A stretch of DNA of 64,000 nt from the NCBI RefSeq assembly GCF_004210375.1, contig NC_134834.1:144555009-144619008 (forward strand), in the 5' to 3' direction. This DNA is from Tachypleus tridentatus (Eukaryota; Arthropoda; Merostomata; Xiphosura; Limulidae). Positions 10,844 through 23,207 of the stretch are shown in pieces. Numbering within the stretch: the stretch's first letter is position 1; each line of letters opens with the position of its first letter. Position numbers and translations under genes: made by a program. Below the pieces are notes generated by a model. It had not been told where the DNA came from. It did no database searches and saw only the letters and a program-made list of their open reading frames with translations.

Positions 10844-12894
10844 AAATCAGTTCTAATGTTTGTGCTGCTCAAGGAGTTGAGTAATGAAAGAAAAAAAGGA
10901 AAGTAATTTGTTCTCTTGTGAGTGCAACAGAATAACCACCAAGAGGATTTTATTAATATATTTGCGTCTTGGGTCCATTAAAGCTATGAGATCAGCAATT
11001 AAGACAAGAGTGATGACAGCAAGGAAAACCAGACAACAACAATAGTGTAGATAAGCCAAACAGCTAGTCCTAAGTTTCTTGCCACCAAAAAGCAGTTTTA
11101 GCTTTGAATGATTGAGGAAGACATACAACACTGTTGTCCCCAAGACATCACTGGCAAAGAAACCACAGGAAATCTCTCAAAAGGGGCTAAGTGTAGAACT
11201 TCCCACAAAATAAACTTAAAATAATTATGAAGCACCGAATGTTAGCAGGTTCTAGTATTCGAATGCCATTTTCAGGAGAGAGCAGCTTGGTTTCTACATT
11301 TTTAATAATGTGACATACATCTTCAAACATGTGAACGTGTTTAAAAGAGTAGAGATTTAGAAGCTTTTGTATGTATATACATATTTCTTTTTGCATTTAA
11401 CCTGTCATCACTAACTCTTATTCATTATTAGGGATATTCTTTATTTAAGTTTAAATGGTTGACTTTTTCTATTTAAAGTGTTGTTGTTTTTTGCGTGGAG
11501 TTTGATTTTAACGTTATTATTTCTCATTGTTCTTCACTTTCACCAGTTAAGGTCCTTAACTATTTATATGAGCTTTGTAGATAAAGTTGATAATTACAAT
11601 TTATTATTTGTTAAAAGTTTTAATTCTGTTTTTCTCTCATTTTACGTTAGTTTTATAATTAGTTTTCTGTGTTAGCCTGCCCACCTTCGTTTTCTTTACT
11701 TAATTTTGCTTTTTGTTCAGGGAAGTACGTTCTTGTGCAATTCATTTTCATCCTGAAGGATACTGAAATATTTAGTGTTAAAGGGCTATTTTCATGTATT
11801 GCCGTATTGTAGATCTTATTCGATTATCATTAAATAATTGTAACTTTTAGTATTAAAATATTCATGGATCGAAGTTGAAGCATTTTTATTTTACTTTCGT
11901 AATGTACATTGTATAGCTTTCCATGTTGTGTGAAATAATTGTGTCATTTTAAAGTTAAAGTTACATGGTTTTATCTTGTTGTAGTTTAATGTAATTCTTT
12001 GTTAAAGGGTTGTGTCGTCCACGTTATCTTTATAGTGACAGACTGTAATACACGATTTTCACTCCTTTTAGTTTAAAGTTAAATTCTTAAAAGTTTGCAT
12101 ACAGTTCTCCAGATGGGACACAGCATTGTTCAAGCATATTTCTGGCTTTAACGTTCCTGGAGATTAGCTGGTTCAAGTGAAGATAAAATATCTTTTTTCT
12201 TCGATTATTTTACAGGAAGTATAATGTGGTTTTAATTAACGTGCCAAGTAATTCTTGGAAGCAAATCAGGCAGTATCTGCAGATGGACTCACCCATGATG
12301 TTCACTACCCATTGATTGGTCAAGTGATTTAACAGATGCCAAAAGCTTGAGAGTATATTGCCATATTTAAGACAGTATTGAGACTTTAGATAACAGATTT
12401 TACATAGATTTTAGTAAGATTTTTCAATTAGTTTTGTGTAGACTTTCACTAAAATGTAAGTAGAATTTTACATTGTTTCGTACAGTTTTCTTATATAGAT
12501 TTTGTTTGAATTTATGAGTAATGTTTGAGTAAATTTAAAAGAATTCTTAAAATTATTGCTACTCGCTGTAATAATCACAAGCTGTTATATTATTTCTGTG
12601 TAATTTAACTAGTGGAGAGTTCCACAGAATTTTTTGTAATTTTGGAGTTAACTTTCATTTTCAGTTCTGTGGATATTGAAACTTCACACTTAAATTTAAT
12701 AATTAGTAGTACAAGTTTCCCGCAAATGATCATTATGTTAATATATTGTAAAAATAATTTCCTTGTTATAATTTATTATTGTGATGAAACCTGAGAGTAA
12801 AATTGGATTTTGAAGGAATTTTACTGAAGATTAACTCTACTGTTTGACATGTTAACCTGTGAAGATTATCTTTTATATGATTACCTAGACTACT
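10844..12894. other. No gene recognised
   Basis: AT-rich sequence with short chance frames. I see no element or conserved motif before the hAT end at about 12895. Confidence 0.4.
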
Positions 12895-13102
12895 GACGGA
12901 AGTAGCCGGGGGGGTTGGGGGTTAACCCCCATGGACTCAAACTTTTTAGACAAGTTCAGTTGCTACCTGTGAAGTTTCATGAAGATCCGTGATTGCATGG
13001 CAGATAATTTCACACTCAACAAATGGTCAAATGCAAATTTCTGATTGAACACTCTTTTAATGCAGCAAATTTTGTTAGAACTAGAGAAATACAATCGAAT
13101 AT

Positions 13103-15717
13103 CTATGAATGGCTCATACGCCTGTTCGTTCTTGCCAGGACATCTACAACACAGTTTGGTTTAACTTTAATATCACGGTGAATGTATAATGAGGCCAGGC
13201 GATTCAATCGATCTTCAGTGGTGGTTTTTCTCAAATACGTTTTGAGTCTTCTGAGAGTTGAAAACGAACGCTCCACTGAGCTTGTTGACACAGGCAGCGT
13301 GGCAAATACTTTCAACAGTCTAGAAATGAGTGGGAACATTTCTGCATTGCACATTGCATATGTATTTATAACATTTTTTGGTCTGTTGTTCTCAAGTGAT
13401 TTGTACCAAACTCTAAGTTCACCTACTGCAACTAGTGAAGTGCCGTCAATGTCAGCCTTGTATATATTGACCAACTCTAATTTGGTCACATTGTTGTGCT
13501 GTAGGTTCTGACCGTTCTGTGGTAGATACTGATGGTAGTAGACACATGAAGTTTGTAAGAAGAGTTTTGTAACTGGACAGACGGTCACATATTTGTGAAA
13601 GAAAGTGATCAACAAATGGTACAAATACAACAATACAGGGCTAGTGGTTTGTGGGTTAGCACAGTACATCTGTCTTTTAGCCTGCCTTGGCATTATGATG
13701 TCAATTTAAAGCTCACTACACAGAGTTTGAGCCTCACAGAAAATGTTGTTAAATTCATTCACACTATTATTTCTGAGTGAACGGATTAAATCTTCCACTA
13801 TTTCTGCGTGATGCATCGCAGCACCTAAATCAATGTTCTGTTGCTGCAGTAAGTTGCACAGAGGTAAACTAAAGGAAAACAATTTAGCAATGGTAAGTAG
13901 AGTGATGATGAATTCTGGCTGTGTTATAGGACACAACAATTGATTGGCTTGCGTGGCAGAATCTTTGTCTTGCCAACCTTATATGGTCTCAAGGGCATCT
14001 GCAACTGCATGGATTAATTCTAGAAAGACAATGACTGAGTCATGCCTCTCAACCCACCGGGTGGGGCATAGACCTTTCAAACTTTTTTTTCGATCCAGGT
14101 GCTTTATTCTCCACCGAAAGAGCCAAAACGTGCTTTCGTTTGGGTGTATTGAAGAAAGTTTTTAATGCTAGAAATTACTCCCAACCAATTTCCCACAGGA
14201 ACTTCTTTACAAGCATCAGAAATTGCCAAGTTTAGGGAATGGGCACTGCAGTGTACATAGGGTTCAAGTGGGAATTTATAAGCTATGTGCCTCTGGACGC
14301 CATTGAATTTCTCACTCATAGAGGCAGCACCGTCGTACCCTTGTCCTTGTAGGTAAGCTATGTCAATACCATATTTTGTCAGATTGGTTATGATAACAAC
14401 AGCCAAGTTTCTGCCTGTCACATCATAAACAGGTATAAATTGCAAAAAATCTTCTCTCATTGCAACAGAGTTGTCATTGGCATTCAAATAGCTAACACAC
14501 AGCAAAAAGTGTTCAATGCCTGAAATATCTATTGTTTCATCAGCTAATATTGAGAAACACTTTGCAGCATTAACCCTGTTGACCGAAGCATCAAGAACAT
14601 GAGTATTACAGGCATTGATGATTTCATTTTAATTTGAGGACTCAGATACGTAGCATTCCTCTTTGTACTCTTAAGGCTTGCTGAAAGCTTTACATCACCC
14701 TTTGCCCTGTAGTGGAAAATTGCCCGAAAATTCCCATCATTATTGATGGACTCCTCATCAGTTTCACCAACAAACATTGGACCAGAATCATATTTTCCCC
14801 TCAATGCTAAACCCACATAGCAATACAGTATGAATAATAGGCATTAAATATTGCCGGTTCTGTTCAATTTCTTGCTTGTAAGTTGCATAAAGCTGCAAGT
14901 GCACAGACAAATTTGTGTTTACGACTTGTAGAAAATTGTTAGCGTCTTTTTTGATGTCTTGGTGGTACTGTTTCAATTCATGTGCCTAGAAGTCTTCAAC
15001 AGCCTTCTTCCAGTTTGTGTATGGAAATTTCACTAGTTGTCTCAATTTCTGGCTCCCAACTCCAGCACCATCAGGAGCAAAATGACAGCAGTACTTGCAG
15101 AAAGCACCCTTTGCATGTTGACTGTAGAGTAGCCATCTCCACTGTTAAAGCCAATGATGCTGAAAACGCAGCTTTCTTGGACCACACTGGGGGAAATATA
15201 ATCACTTCCTGGCTTCCAGGCACTCTGAAGGAGGCGTTTTTTGGTTTCAGTGTTTATCTAAAAGAGACAGAAAGACATAGTTCTAATTAAGTTATTTTGC
15301 ACATAGGAAAGTTTGTTATGAGAGTACAATAACCTCGAATTGAAAGGCTTAGAGCTGTACTTCACAATCACTAGCAGCAATGAATATTCAGTCTAAAACT
15401 CATCAGAGTGTTTGCATGATTTTAATACAAAATTAATATAATAAGAAGTCGACTTACCTGTTTACCAATACTGACATCATCAGAAATGTAATTTCCATTG
15501 TCCCAAACTGGACCTGAGGTGGTAGTGGCAGCACTGGTAGAAGGCCACGGTGATGACTCTGACAATTCAGTTGACAATTCTGATTTAACCTGATTGGCTG
15601 CAGCAGATTGATCAGGTTTAGCCTCATGAATGGGTTAAAGAACCCATGCAGTGTGTTTTGGTTTTTCAGGCTTGACATAGTGAATGATTGTTTATCGCAA
15701 CCTCTGTTTGTTAACAT
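13103..15717 (-). pseudogene. hAT transposase pseudogene with one intron
   Basis: This decayed transposase would have excised and inserted the surrounding element. From the N-terminus there is MSSLKNQNTLHGFFNPF (near 15670-15620), a frame change, and a 5' splice site (CAG then GTAAGT) near 15455. A matching pyrimidine-rich acceptor ends in TTTTAG near 15257. Next come a Cys/His-rich patch (QYCCHFAPDGAG) of TTF/BED-like type, KQYHQDIKKDANNF, PIIHTVLLCG with LALRGKYDS, and ATYLSPQI. After another frame change come the catalytic-core block QGQGYDGAASMS and HCSAHSLNLAISDACKEV. The C-terminal dimerisation domain is well preserved (FATLPVSTSSVERSFSTLRR and TEDRLNRLASLYIH). Several frameshifts and stops show that it is inactive. 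It resembles ZMYM1/THAP12-type hAT proteins. Confidence 0.88.
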
Positions 15718-15722
15718 TCACG

Positions 15723-15777
15723 GTACCATTAGCGCCATCTATAGTGAATCATTCACTATAGATGGCGCTAATGGTAC
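15723..15777. repeat. Perfect 27-bp inverted repeat (55-bp palindrome)
   Basis: The arm at 15723-15749 begins GTACCATTAGCGCC and ends CTATAGTGAAT. After a single C at 15750, the exact reverse complement follows at 15751-15777. No mismatch is present. It sits just upstream of the hAT transposase start, inside the element. It could be a cruciform-forming regulatory site, a small foldback insertion or an assembly artefact. Confidence 0.95.
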
Positions 15778-16512
15778 TAGGTTAGTGTCATGGTGCTGCC
15801 AGCCTACCACGGTGCCACCCACTATTTATTTGTGAAGTTAATTCTTGAAATCCAGGGAATCTGAACATACACTGTCCATGATATTTGAATACAGATTATA
15901 GACACTATACATATATTTTGCACTCTCCTGAGTGATTCTATATTTTATATGTTGATGACAGGACTGTAGGCCAACTTTGTTGGGCCTGATAACTTTAAGT
16001 TATATATTATATATATAGGCCTATATATTTATTTATGATTAAAAAAATAAGACAAACACCTCAGTGTGCCATTCTGAAATTTGCCAAAAAGGTGGTCTCA
16101 GAATGCATAATTCAGGCTTTTCTTTTGTGTTTTTATTTAAAATTTCCCGGGGGGGCATGCCTCCGGACCCCCCTAGCGTGGCTTCGCGCCTGCGCGCTTG
16201 CATCAAGCATTCAAACTACCCCCCCCCCACTGGCCATTTTTGGCTACGCCCCTGAAGGACATGATCCATAAAGTTTTTTTTTTTATCTTCAGCTGATTAC
16301 ATTTTTCATTTTTACATCATTACTAGCTCTTTAACAATATAAAGTGTGACATCGAATTATATTATAGGATATTCTTGTTTGTGTTGATATTTTCATCAAG
16401 GATTTACATTATTTGTAAAATCTGCATCAGTCTCACTCTTTGTTGCACAACACTTCACGTCTATCAGAAAACATACCCACACATAAGTTCTTTGAATCTC
16501 CAAATTTTGCAG

Positions 16513-16775
16513 TGCCCGGCATGGCCGACTCGTGCGACTCGTAATCCGAGGGTCGCGAGTTCGCATCCCAGTCGCACTAAACATGCTCGCCCTTTCAGCC
16601 GTGGGGCGTTATAATGTGACGGTCAATCCCACTATTCGTTGGTAAAAGAGTAGCTCAAGAGTTGGCGGTGGGTGGTGATGACTAGAGCTGCCTTCCCTCT
16701 AGTCTTACACTGCTAAATTAGGGACGGCTAGCACAGATAGACCTCGAGCAGCTTTGTGCGAAATTCAAAAACAAA
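16513..16775 (+). mobile_element. SINE (tRNA-Thr-like family), copy 3, full length with TSD
   Basis: The copy starts with the tRNA-like head (GCCCGGCATGGCC), carries the CTCGTAATC anticodon-loop region and the B-box-like AGTTCGCATCCC, then the conserved body and A/C-rich tail. It is flanked by a 13-bp duplication (CCAAATTTTGCAG at 16500-16512; CCAATTTTTGCAG at 16776-16788) with one mismatch. Part of the A-box region is deleted in the head. Confidence 0.93.
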
Positions 16776-17354
16776 CCAATTTTTGCAGACCCATACAATT
16801 TTATTTTGTAAAAAACTTCGATTTTACGAGTAAAGTAAAATGGTACTTACTTTCCTACCATAGTTCACCGGTTTCTCTAACTGCCAATTTTGAACTGAGC
16901 AGCTAAATTCTGGAAATAGATGTGTTAAATGTCACGTGGAAAGCAATAGTAGTAAAAATTGTAGACCAAGTAACTTCCTAATTCATATTTGTAGCAGATG
17001 ATGTTTTTGTTTAGAACTCTAGCGGCCGTGTAGAAAGAGGTGTGGCTAATAAATAATTCTTTAAATGTTTTATTCTGTCACAGATCTTCTTTCCTACTTC
17101 GTTATTTTTATCATTACAGCCTTTTCATAATTTTTCAGGTTTATTGTTATAATCTCAGTTTACATCTCCAAGAGTTTTATCAGTCTTGTCTTCCATCAGA
17201 CTTGTTTTTTTATTTTAATTATTCTTTAAATAGTCTTTTTATTTTAACTCATCTAATAAATTGTTATAACACTATTCCAATTTTCTGTCTCGTTCTTCCA
17301 AGTCTTTTTTTAAATTTTCTATCATCTTTATCTTTAAATTTTCGATCTTGTTAT

Positions 17355-17378
17355 TATATATATATATATATATATATT
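17355..17378. repeat. (TA)n microsatellite
   Basis: About 12 uninterrupted TA units lie in a T-rich stretch with no coding potential. Confidence 0.95.
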
Positions 17379-17497
17379 GTTCTTTCAATCTTTACTTAAC
17401 AATTTCATAATGTAAAGCAATGTTTAAATGTCAATACTTGACCTCATGGTTCATTTTCAAGTATATTCAAAGTTTTGTTTCATCTTCTTCTGAATAA

Positions 17498-17777
17498 CAG
17501 GCCTGGCACGGCCTAGCGCGTTAAGGCGTGCGCTTCGTAATCTGAGGGTCGCGGGTTCGCGCGCGAGTCGCGCCAAAACATGCTCGCCCTCCCAGCCGTG
17601 GGGGCGTTATAATGTGACGGTCAATCCCACTATTCGTTGGTAAAAGAGTAGCCCAAAAGTTGGCGGTGGGTGGTGATGACTAGCTGCCTTCCCTCTAGTC
17701 TTACACTGCTAAATTAGGGACGGCTAGCACAGATAGCCCTCGAATTGCTTTGTGCGAAATTCCAAAAAACAAACAAA
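17498..17777 (+). mobile_element. SINE (tRNA-Thr-like family), copy 4, full length with TSD
   Basis: Full-length copy from the head (GGCCTGGCACGGCC) to the tail (CCAAAAAACAAACAAA). It has a perfect 14-bp target duplication, CTTCTTCTGAATAA, at 17484-17497 and 17778-17791. The body is close to the family consensus, so this is one of the younger copies. Confidence 0.95.
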
Positions 17778-17791
17778 CTTCTTCTGAATAA

Positions 17792-19886
17792 TCTAAATTC
17801 TGACAGCAATGCTATAAGATTTTCATTCGTTGGCAGGTTATTTTATTTTAATTGGTGAAAATAATTCAAAGTCGAGCCCTTATAAACAATAAGAAATTAG
17901 TTCATTTCAGTTTCTCAGAAGCTTGCACACTATAGAACTTGGAGGCGATGTTTTTAAATTACGCTGCGCTATATTAATATATACAATAAAGTTACCTGCT
18001 AGAAACATATACCTTGAAATAATTCTACAATGTTCGCAACTATCTCATAGTTATAAGCTATCTTCAAATGTACGAGAAAACTTGACGTTAAATTTTTCGG
18101 AACTTTTTAAGTGTTCTAGGCTTATCTTACAAATCTTTCCATCATAAATTTATCAATAAGACACGCAGTTTTCGCGAGAAAAATACATTAGGTTGTTAGT
18201 GGTGAGTAAAAAAACTATATATCACAACTTAGCAGCATAAGTTGCAAAAGTGTGTATAGCATCCAAAATTCGTTGAACATAGATCCTATTGTATAAATTA
18301 TTTAAATATATTTCTATAATATTTGTTTAATATATACTGTCCAAGATATTATTAGCTAAAAATATTACATTCTTGTACTAAACAATCATTGTTTTTTCCG
18401 TTTCTTTAATTTGACCGTCAGGTTTTTCTCAACTTCTTAGTTTCTCTCAAGCAGTCTACCTCTCTCTCTCTCTTTTTTTTTTTTTTCAAACTCATTGCAA
18501 CGTCAATAATCACGTTTTACATTGGGCTGGAAGATAGCAAGTGTTAGAAGTGAGATATCTTTCACCAAGGAAGATAAACTTTTATTACAAGACTTTAGTA
18601 GAAATGTGTCTACTAAGTCTTCAGCTTTGTTTTATGGAAATGCATTTATTGTTTCCGCCATTCCGATTTGTGAGTAAATGATGCATACTGAATTTTCAAG
18701 GTTCTTATGTTTTTAATACTCTGAGTGTGATATTACCGTTACTTATTTTTAGTTTACTGTTCGTGCGTAACTGTATAAGGTTACGATGACTATTTGGCGG
18801 ACGATGTGATCAAGGGAGCCGCATATAAGCAGTTAATTCGCCTATACGTGTAACATTGATGCTAAACTGTTTGATTTTCACTAGTGGCCAAATGTGCATG
18901 TATTTTAAGAATATTCTTCGAATATCGTAATGCACATATGACGAAAATGGTTCGATACGGAAGTTTTTAATCATTAATGTAATTCTAGGAAGAATATAAT
19001 TTCTTGCCTTTATAACTACAAGTTATAAACATCCACCAAAGTGGATGTGATCAGTTTATTAAAACACTCTGCTTGTAAATTTTATGATACTGAAACATTA
19101 GGTGTAAGTAATTATCAGATTTAGAAACGTAGATGTTGCTAAAGTAGTGTCTAGTGATATAAACTAAATTACTACCTGCTGTTAATTTAAAAACTGGTAT
19201 TTCTCTTATTAGTAATTAGGGAATTGAAACGCAATTTAAAACAGAAATAATTATTAGTATTTAAATATGACTTAAAAATCTTTACAGTTTGATTATTAGT
19301 ATATCATTAAAAATTAGACCAACATTACTGATATGAATAATGATGAAAGCATTTACACTTCACAAAAGTAACAAAACTCATTCTGATAACGTTTATAGTA
19401 GTAATGTTACAAGCTACACAGGGTAACTGTTAGATTTTACAAAATAATCACTCTTCATTTCCCATTTCATTTTTTTTATATAAACATGTTAATTCAACAG
19501 TGACTTATGATTTTTCTGTTTATTGTAACTGTAAAATGGTTAGACTGAATTTTAATGGTACTGTTTTAATGGGAATTTTCCTCAACCTCAGCCATCTTCT
19601 TACCCTTCCCAAGATCCTCTTCACCCTTTAAGTGAACTTGTTAGTCTTATTATTTAAAATATTCAACTCATCCAATCAGTATGAAACACGAGTCCATACC
19701 AAGATCTTTAGATTGTGTACTGTAAACTTTAATAATTAGTACATCATTCTTGTTTGAAGTAAGTCTCTTGTGCTTTTTAAAGTGCACAAACCCCAATGCA
19801 CTAAAGGAGTGCCCAGTTACTGCAAATGATGAAAGGAAGTTGAAAATAGCAACAGCTAGTTTACTCTTTGGAGAAGACTCACAAGT
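17792..19886. other. No gene recognised
   Basis: AT-rich DNA with a (CT)n run leading into a T run at about 18462-18486. I see no element or gene. Confidence 0.4.
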
Positions 19887-20262
19887 ACATTTTTACCAGA
19901 TTAGAGTAGACAATTTGTGTCATCAGTTCTACTTTCCATATTCTTCTGTAGTAGTGGTTGGCCTACAGGTTTTGCTTCATCTGTGTTGGACCAAACTGGA
20001 TGGTGACGTTACATTTGCTTCTGTTATTTTTAATTTGTGGGACCATCCATTAACGTCATCTTCCAGGAAGAAAGACATTTTTACCATATTAGAGTAGACA
20101 ATTTGTGTCATCAGTTCTACTTTTCAGATTTTTCTGTGGCAGTGGTTGGCCAACAAGTTTTGCTTCTTCTGTGTTGGACCAAACTGGATGGTGTCATTAC
20201 ATCTGCTTTTGCTATTTTTAATAAGTGGGACCATCCATTGACATCATCTTCCAGGAAGAAAG
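19887..20262. repeat. Tandem duplication, two units of 188 bp
   Basis: Unit 1 (19887-20074) and unit 2 (20075-20262) both start ACATTTTTACCA and end CCAGGAAGAAAG. They differ by scattered substitutions. The first bases of a third unit (ACATT) follow at 20263. On the minus strand each unit reads as FFLEDDVNGWSHLLK followed by a Ser/Thr-rich stretch. I do not recognise a protein, so coding origin is uncertain. Confidence 0.9.
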
Positions 20263-22227
20263 ACATTCCTGTGAATGCAAAATCCAGAATGTTTGAAGCC
20301 ACATAAACTTGCTAAGGTGCAGATTCCTTGCTGTTCTTAAGATCATTCAGAATGTGTTTTTCTTCATGCTTGGTAATTGTAGAAACAGTTAACTTGGTTT
20401 TCATCAGCTACTCAGTGTTACTGAACTCATATCGTAGTATTCTTTCTTTTAAATATCTGATTCAGAGGTGGTAATAAATTAATGAGAGGTTCGTAAAGTT
20501 CAACCATTTTCTTATATGTCTTGTAGAAGATGTTATTATCCAGGATTTAGGTATCAACCATTGTGTACATCAAGCATTAGCCTGGAGGGCAGGCTTTGTT
20601 TGGATCAGACTTCTGAAGCTTATGATAGTTTTGAAAAAAAAACACTTGATCCTTTATCACCTGAATGTCAATGAACCATGCATTTAGAAGTTAAAAAGTT
20701 GAAGATATGCTCTACAATTGAAAAGCAATTGAAAGTTATTGTAAAACATGTCTATGATTCATATCATTCTTTCCATGACCTTTAATATTTTTAGTCATGC
20801 TTTCACTTGTGTGTCTGCCCATCAATCAATGTTCTGGAAGTTAAAGCTATGTTTATCTGCAAATATTTTGTTTTTATTTTTTAATGTCACTCTTATTTAA
20901 CTGCAGTTTGCAGTAAAAGTATATTAAATACTGGTAAAATGCTAAAGTTGTGTTTCATCACTGATTTGATGGCATAATGTATAGATTTGATATTATATGC
21001 ATTATTATATATTTATTTTTCCTATTTGTACAAAGAATTCTGATATATTTTGAAGATTAAATTTATTTAAAATATCTGTACCTTACAATAAAGTAAGATA
21101 AAGAAGAGGAAAAAATATGAAATAAGAAATAATGTAGAAAATGGCTGATGATAGGAAAATGTCAAAAAAAGAAAAAGATGAAAGGTATATCAGAATTAAT
21201 TGTACTTACAGCTGATTATATGTTTTCCTGTTTAGTATCTTCTAACATAATAAATGATTGGTTAATTTATGTTGTTAGCTTTCTACCCTCAAAGATTTGG
21301 GCAACTGTATAGTACAAAATTGAAAATGTTTGACTCATTAATGCAGTTTAATCTTTCATAAACCCATGTAATTAGTTTCAAACAAAAATTAAAGTTAAGA
21401 ATATCATAACAAAACTGGCAGGAGAATGATGTCATACTTTTTTTAAGTTAAATAATCATATCTAAAAGAAAAAAACAGGACTCGTAAAGCACAGTAACTA
21501 ATTTTAAAAATATTTGACAATAAATCCTCAAAATTATTAGTTATTTTCTATAAAGTAACATAATGAGTGTTTCAAATTTTGTCTTGATTTATTTTACAGT
21601 GGTATTATTAGAGTTAACAAGTTGTGGCAGTTTCAGTATAAAAATATCAAATTGTTAATGTATGGAAAACTAGGGCTTATCCATTCCTTCAAAGGTGTAT
21701 TTGCATGCTAACACTTGATAGGTACATTTAAGACCACACTTTATTTTTATGAAATTAAGTTTCCTTAAACTTCTGTAAATTGTTGGTATCTGCTGATTGC
21801 TCACATAATGTGCAAACACTTTTTTAAAAAACTGGAACTGTAGAAAAGTTGCATACAGAGGAAAATTGTGGACTGGAGAACTTGACTGCTAGATAAAGAT
21901 TCTCTGAACAAAAAATATGGCATTACTGATTTATTGACAAAAAAATAGTGTACATTTAACCATGTTTGCTGCTTGTTAGTGTATTGCACAAATTGACACT
22001 GTAAGTATTTTCTTAGTTCACCATACTTCACGGCACCATAAGTGTTCTGTTAGTTGACCATACAGCATGGTACTGTAAGTATTCTGTTAGTGTAAGTATT
22101 TTGTTTAGGTTGTGTCCTTTAATGACTAAAATATGTAGTAGGACATGTATATAAATGTTCAGACAAATAAAAGAAACTAACCCAACTCCACTTTTTCAGA
22201 TCGTTAATCAAATAAACCCTAATGAAG
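20263..22227. other. No gene recognised
   Basis: AT-rich sequence. The 5' end of the mariner element must lie towards 22100-22220 but I could not place its terminal repeat. Confidence 0.4.
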
Positions 22228-23207
22228 ATGGATTTGTCTGAGGAGCACGTTAGACATATAATGCTTTATGAGTTTTAAAAAGGCAGTAATGCAGCAGAAA
22301 CTACACAAAACATTCAAGGTGTTTATGGTGCAGTCTCTCTCAATGAAAGAAAATGTTGAAGGTTGTTTCAGAAGTTCAGATCAGTTCACTACAGCTAAAG
22401 TGATGTGCCACGTTCAGGTCGTCCTGTTGAGTTTAATGATGACTTGCTGTTGGCTGCACTTGATGAAGATTGTGCTGTAACTGTTGAAGAACTAGCACAG
22501 AAGCTTAATTCAACAGTTCACTGTCATCTGCAATGTACGATTTGAAAGAAGCCAACCTTAGAACAAGAGTGGACATTTCCACTTCTCTGCATTCTTGTGA
22601 ATGTAACTCACTTTTTTTTGGACAGGTCAGTGACTGGAGGTGAAAAATGGATATCTTATAAAAATGTTAAGTGCTGCAGACAATGGCTCAGTGCAGATAA
22701 ACTGGCTAAAGCACAGCCCAAATTGACCTCCACCCTAGGAAAGTCTTGTTAAGTGTTAGGTGGGATATTGTTGGGGTGATCCATTTGAGTTGCTGCCACT
22801 CAATGTAACAATTACATCAGACTTCTATTATCAACAGTTAGAGTACTTGAATGTTGCACTGAAAGAAAAGAGGCCTGTTTTGATTGGTCATAAAGATGTG
22901 TTACACCAGGATAATGCACTTCTCCATACAGCAAGGATCACATTTGCAAAGATAGAAGAGCTAGACTGGGGAAATTTTCCACATCCTCCTTATTCTCCAG
23001 ACCTTACCCCCATCTGATTATCATCTATTTCGAAGTTTGCAGAACTATCTTGATGGAAAAGAGCTTGGAACGCATGAAGATGTCAAAACTACCCTCTCTA
23101 CATTCTTTTTTTCCAAACCCCAAGAATTTTATAGAAGTGGTATTCAGAAGCTTCTGAATTGTTAACAGGAAGTAATTAATAATAATGGAACATACTTTGT
23201 TGATTAA
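22228..23207 (+). pseudogene. mariner transposase pseudogene (DD34D type)
   Basis: This remnant would have encoded the cut-and-paste transposase of a Tc1/mariner element. The frame opens with MDLSEEHVRHIMLYEF-stop-KGSNAAE (22228 on). The helix-turn-helix part contains DVPRSGRPVEFNDD after a frameshift. The catalytic core has SVTGGEKWISY, HQDNALLHTA, HPPYSPDLTP, then after a further frameshift SDYHLFRSLQNYLDGKE and FYRSGIQKL. The protein ends NNGTYFVD and TAA at 23205-23207. The length (about 980 bp) is slightly below the usual 1035 bp. The first catalytic Asp, normally in TGDEKW, is Gly here (codon 22639-22641). The second and third Asp (HQDNA, SDYH) are still visible. Internal stops and frameshifts confirm that it is dead. 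Confidence 0.92.

Larger units (their letters stand above)
12895..16254 (-). mobile_element. hAT DNA transposon, near full length, decayed
   Basis: The element is read on the minus strand. The outer end near 16254 reads CAGGGGCGTAGCCA inward, followed by G-rich subterminal DNA, which is typical of hAT elements. The other end, near 12895, reads CTGACGGAAGTAGCC inward, followed by GGGGGGG and an AACCCCC block. The two ends match imperfectly. I could not find a convincing 8-bp target duplication, so the exact borders are uncertain. Between them lies a transposase pseudogene in the matching orientation, plus a perfect 55-bp palindrome at 15723-15777. Confidence 0.78.

Noticed and set aside
13182-13511. 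109-codon plus-strand open frame
   Set aside because: It lies antisense to the conserved hAT dimerisation domain, whose minus-strand frame carries the recognisable motifs.
12880-16262. 8-bp target duplication for the large hAT element
   Set aside because: The flanks CTAGACTA and AAGGACAT do not match, so the element borders are left approximate.
16500-16614. Small open frames across SINE heads (here and near 26090-26284)
   Set aside because: They translate the same tRNA-like SINE sequence in different frames. No protein is implied.
17040-17399. 119-codon plus-strand open frame
   Set aside because: It is a Phe/Tyr/Leu-rich product of T-rich DNA ending in a (TA)n repeat, typical of chance frames.
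19750-20097. 115-codon plus-strand open frame as a gene
   Set aside because: It runs through the 188-bp tandem duplication, whose period is not a multiple of 3. It has no motif and no splice or promoter context.
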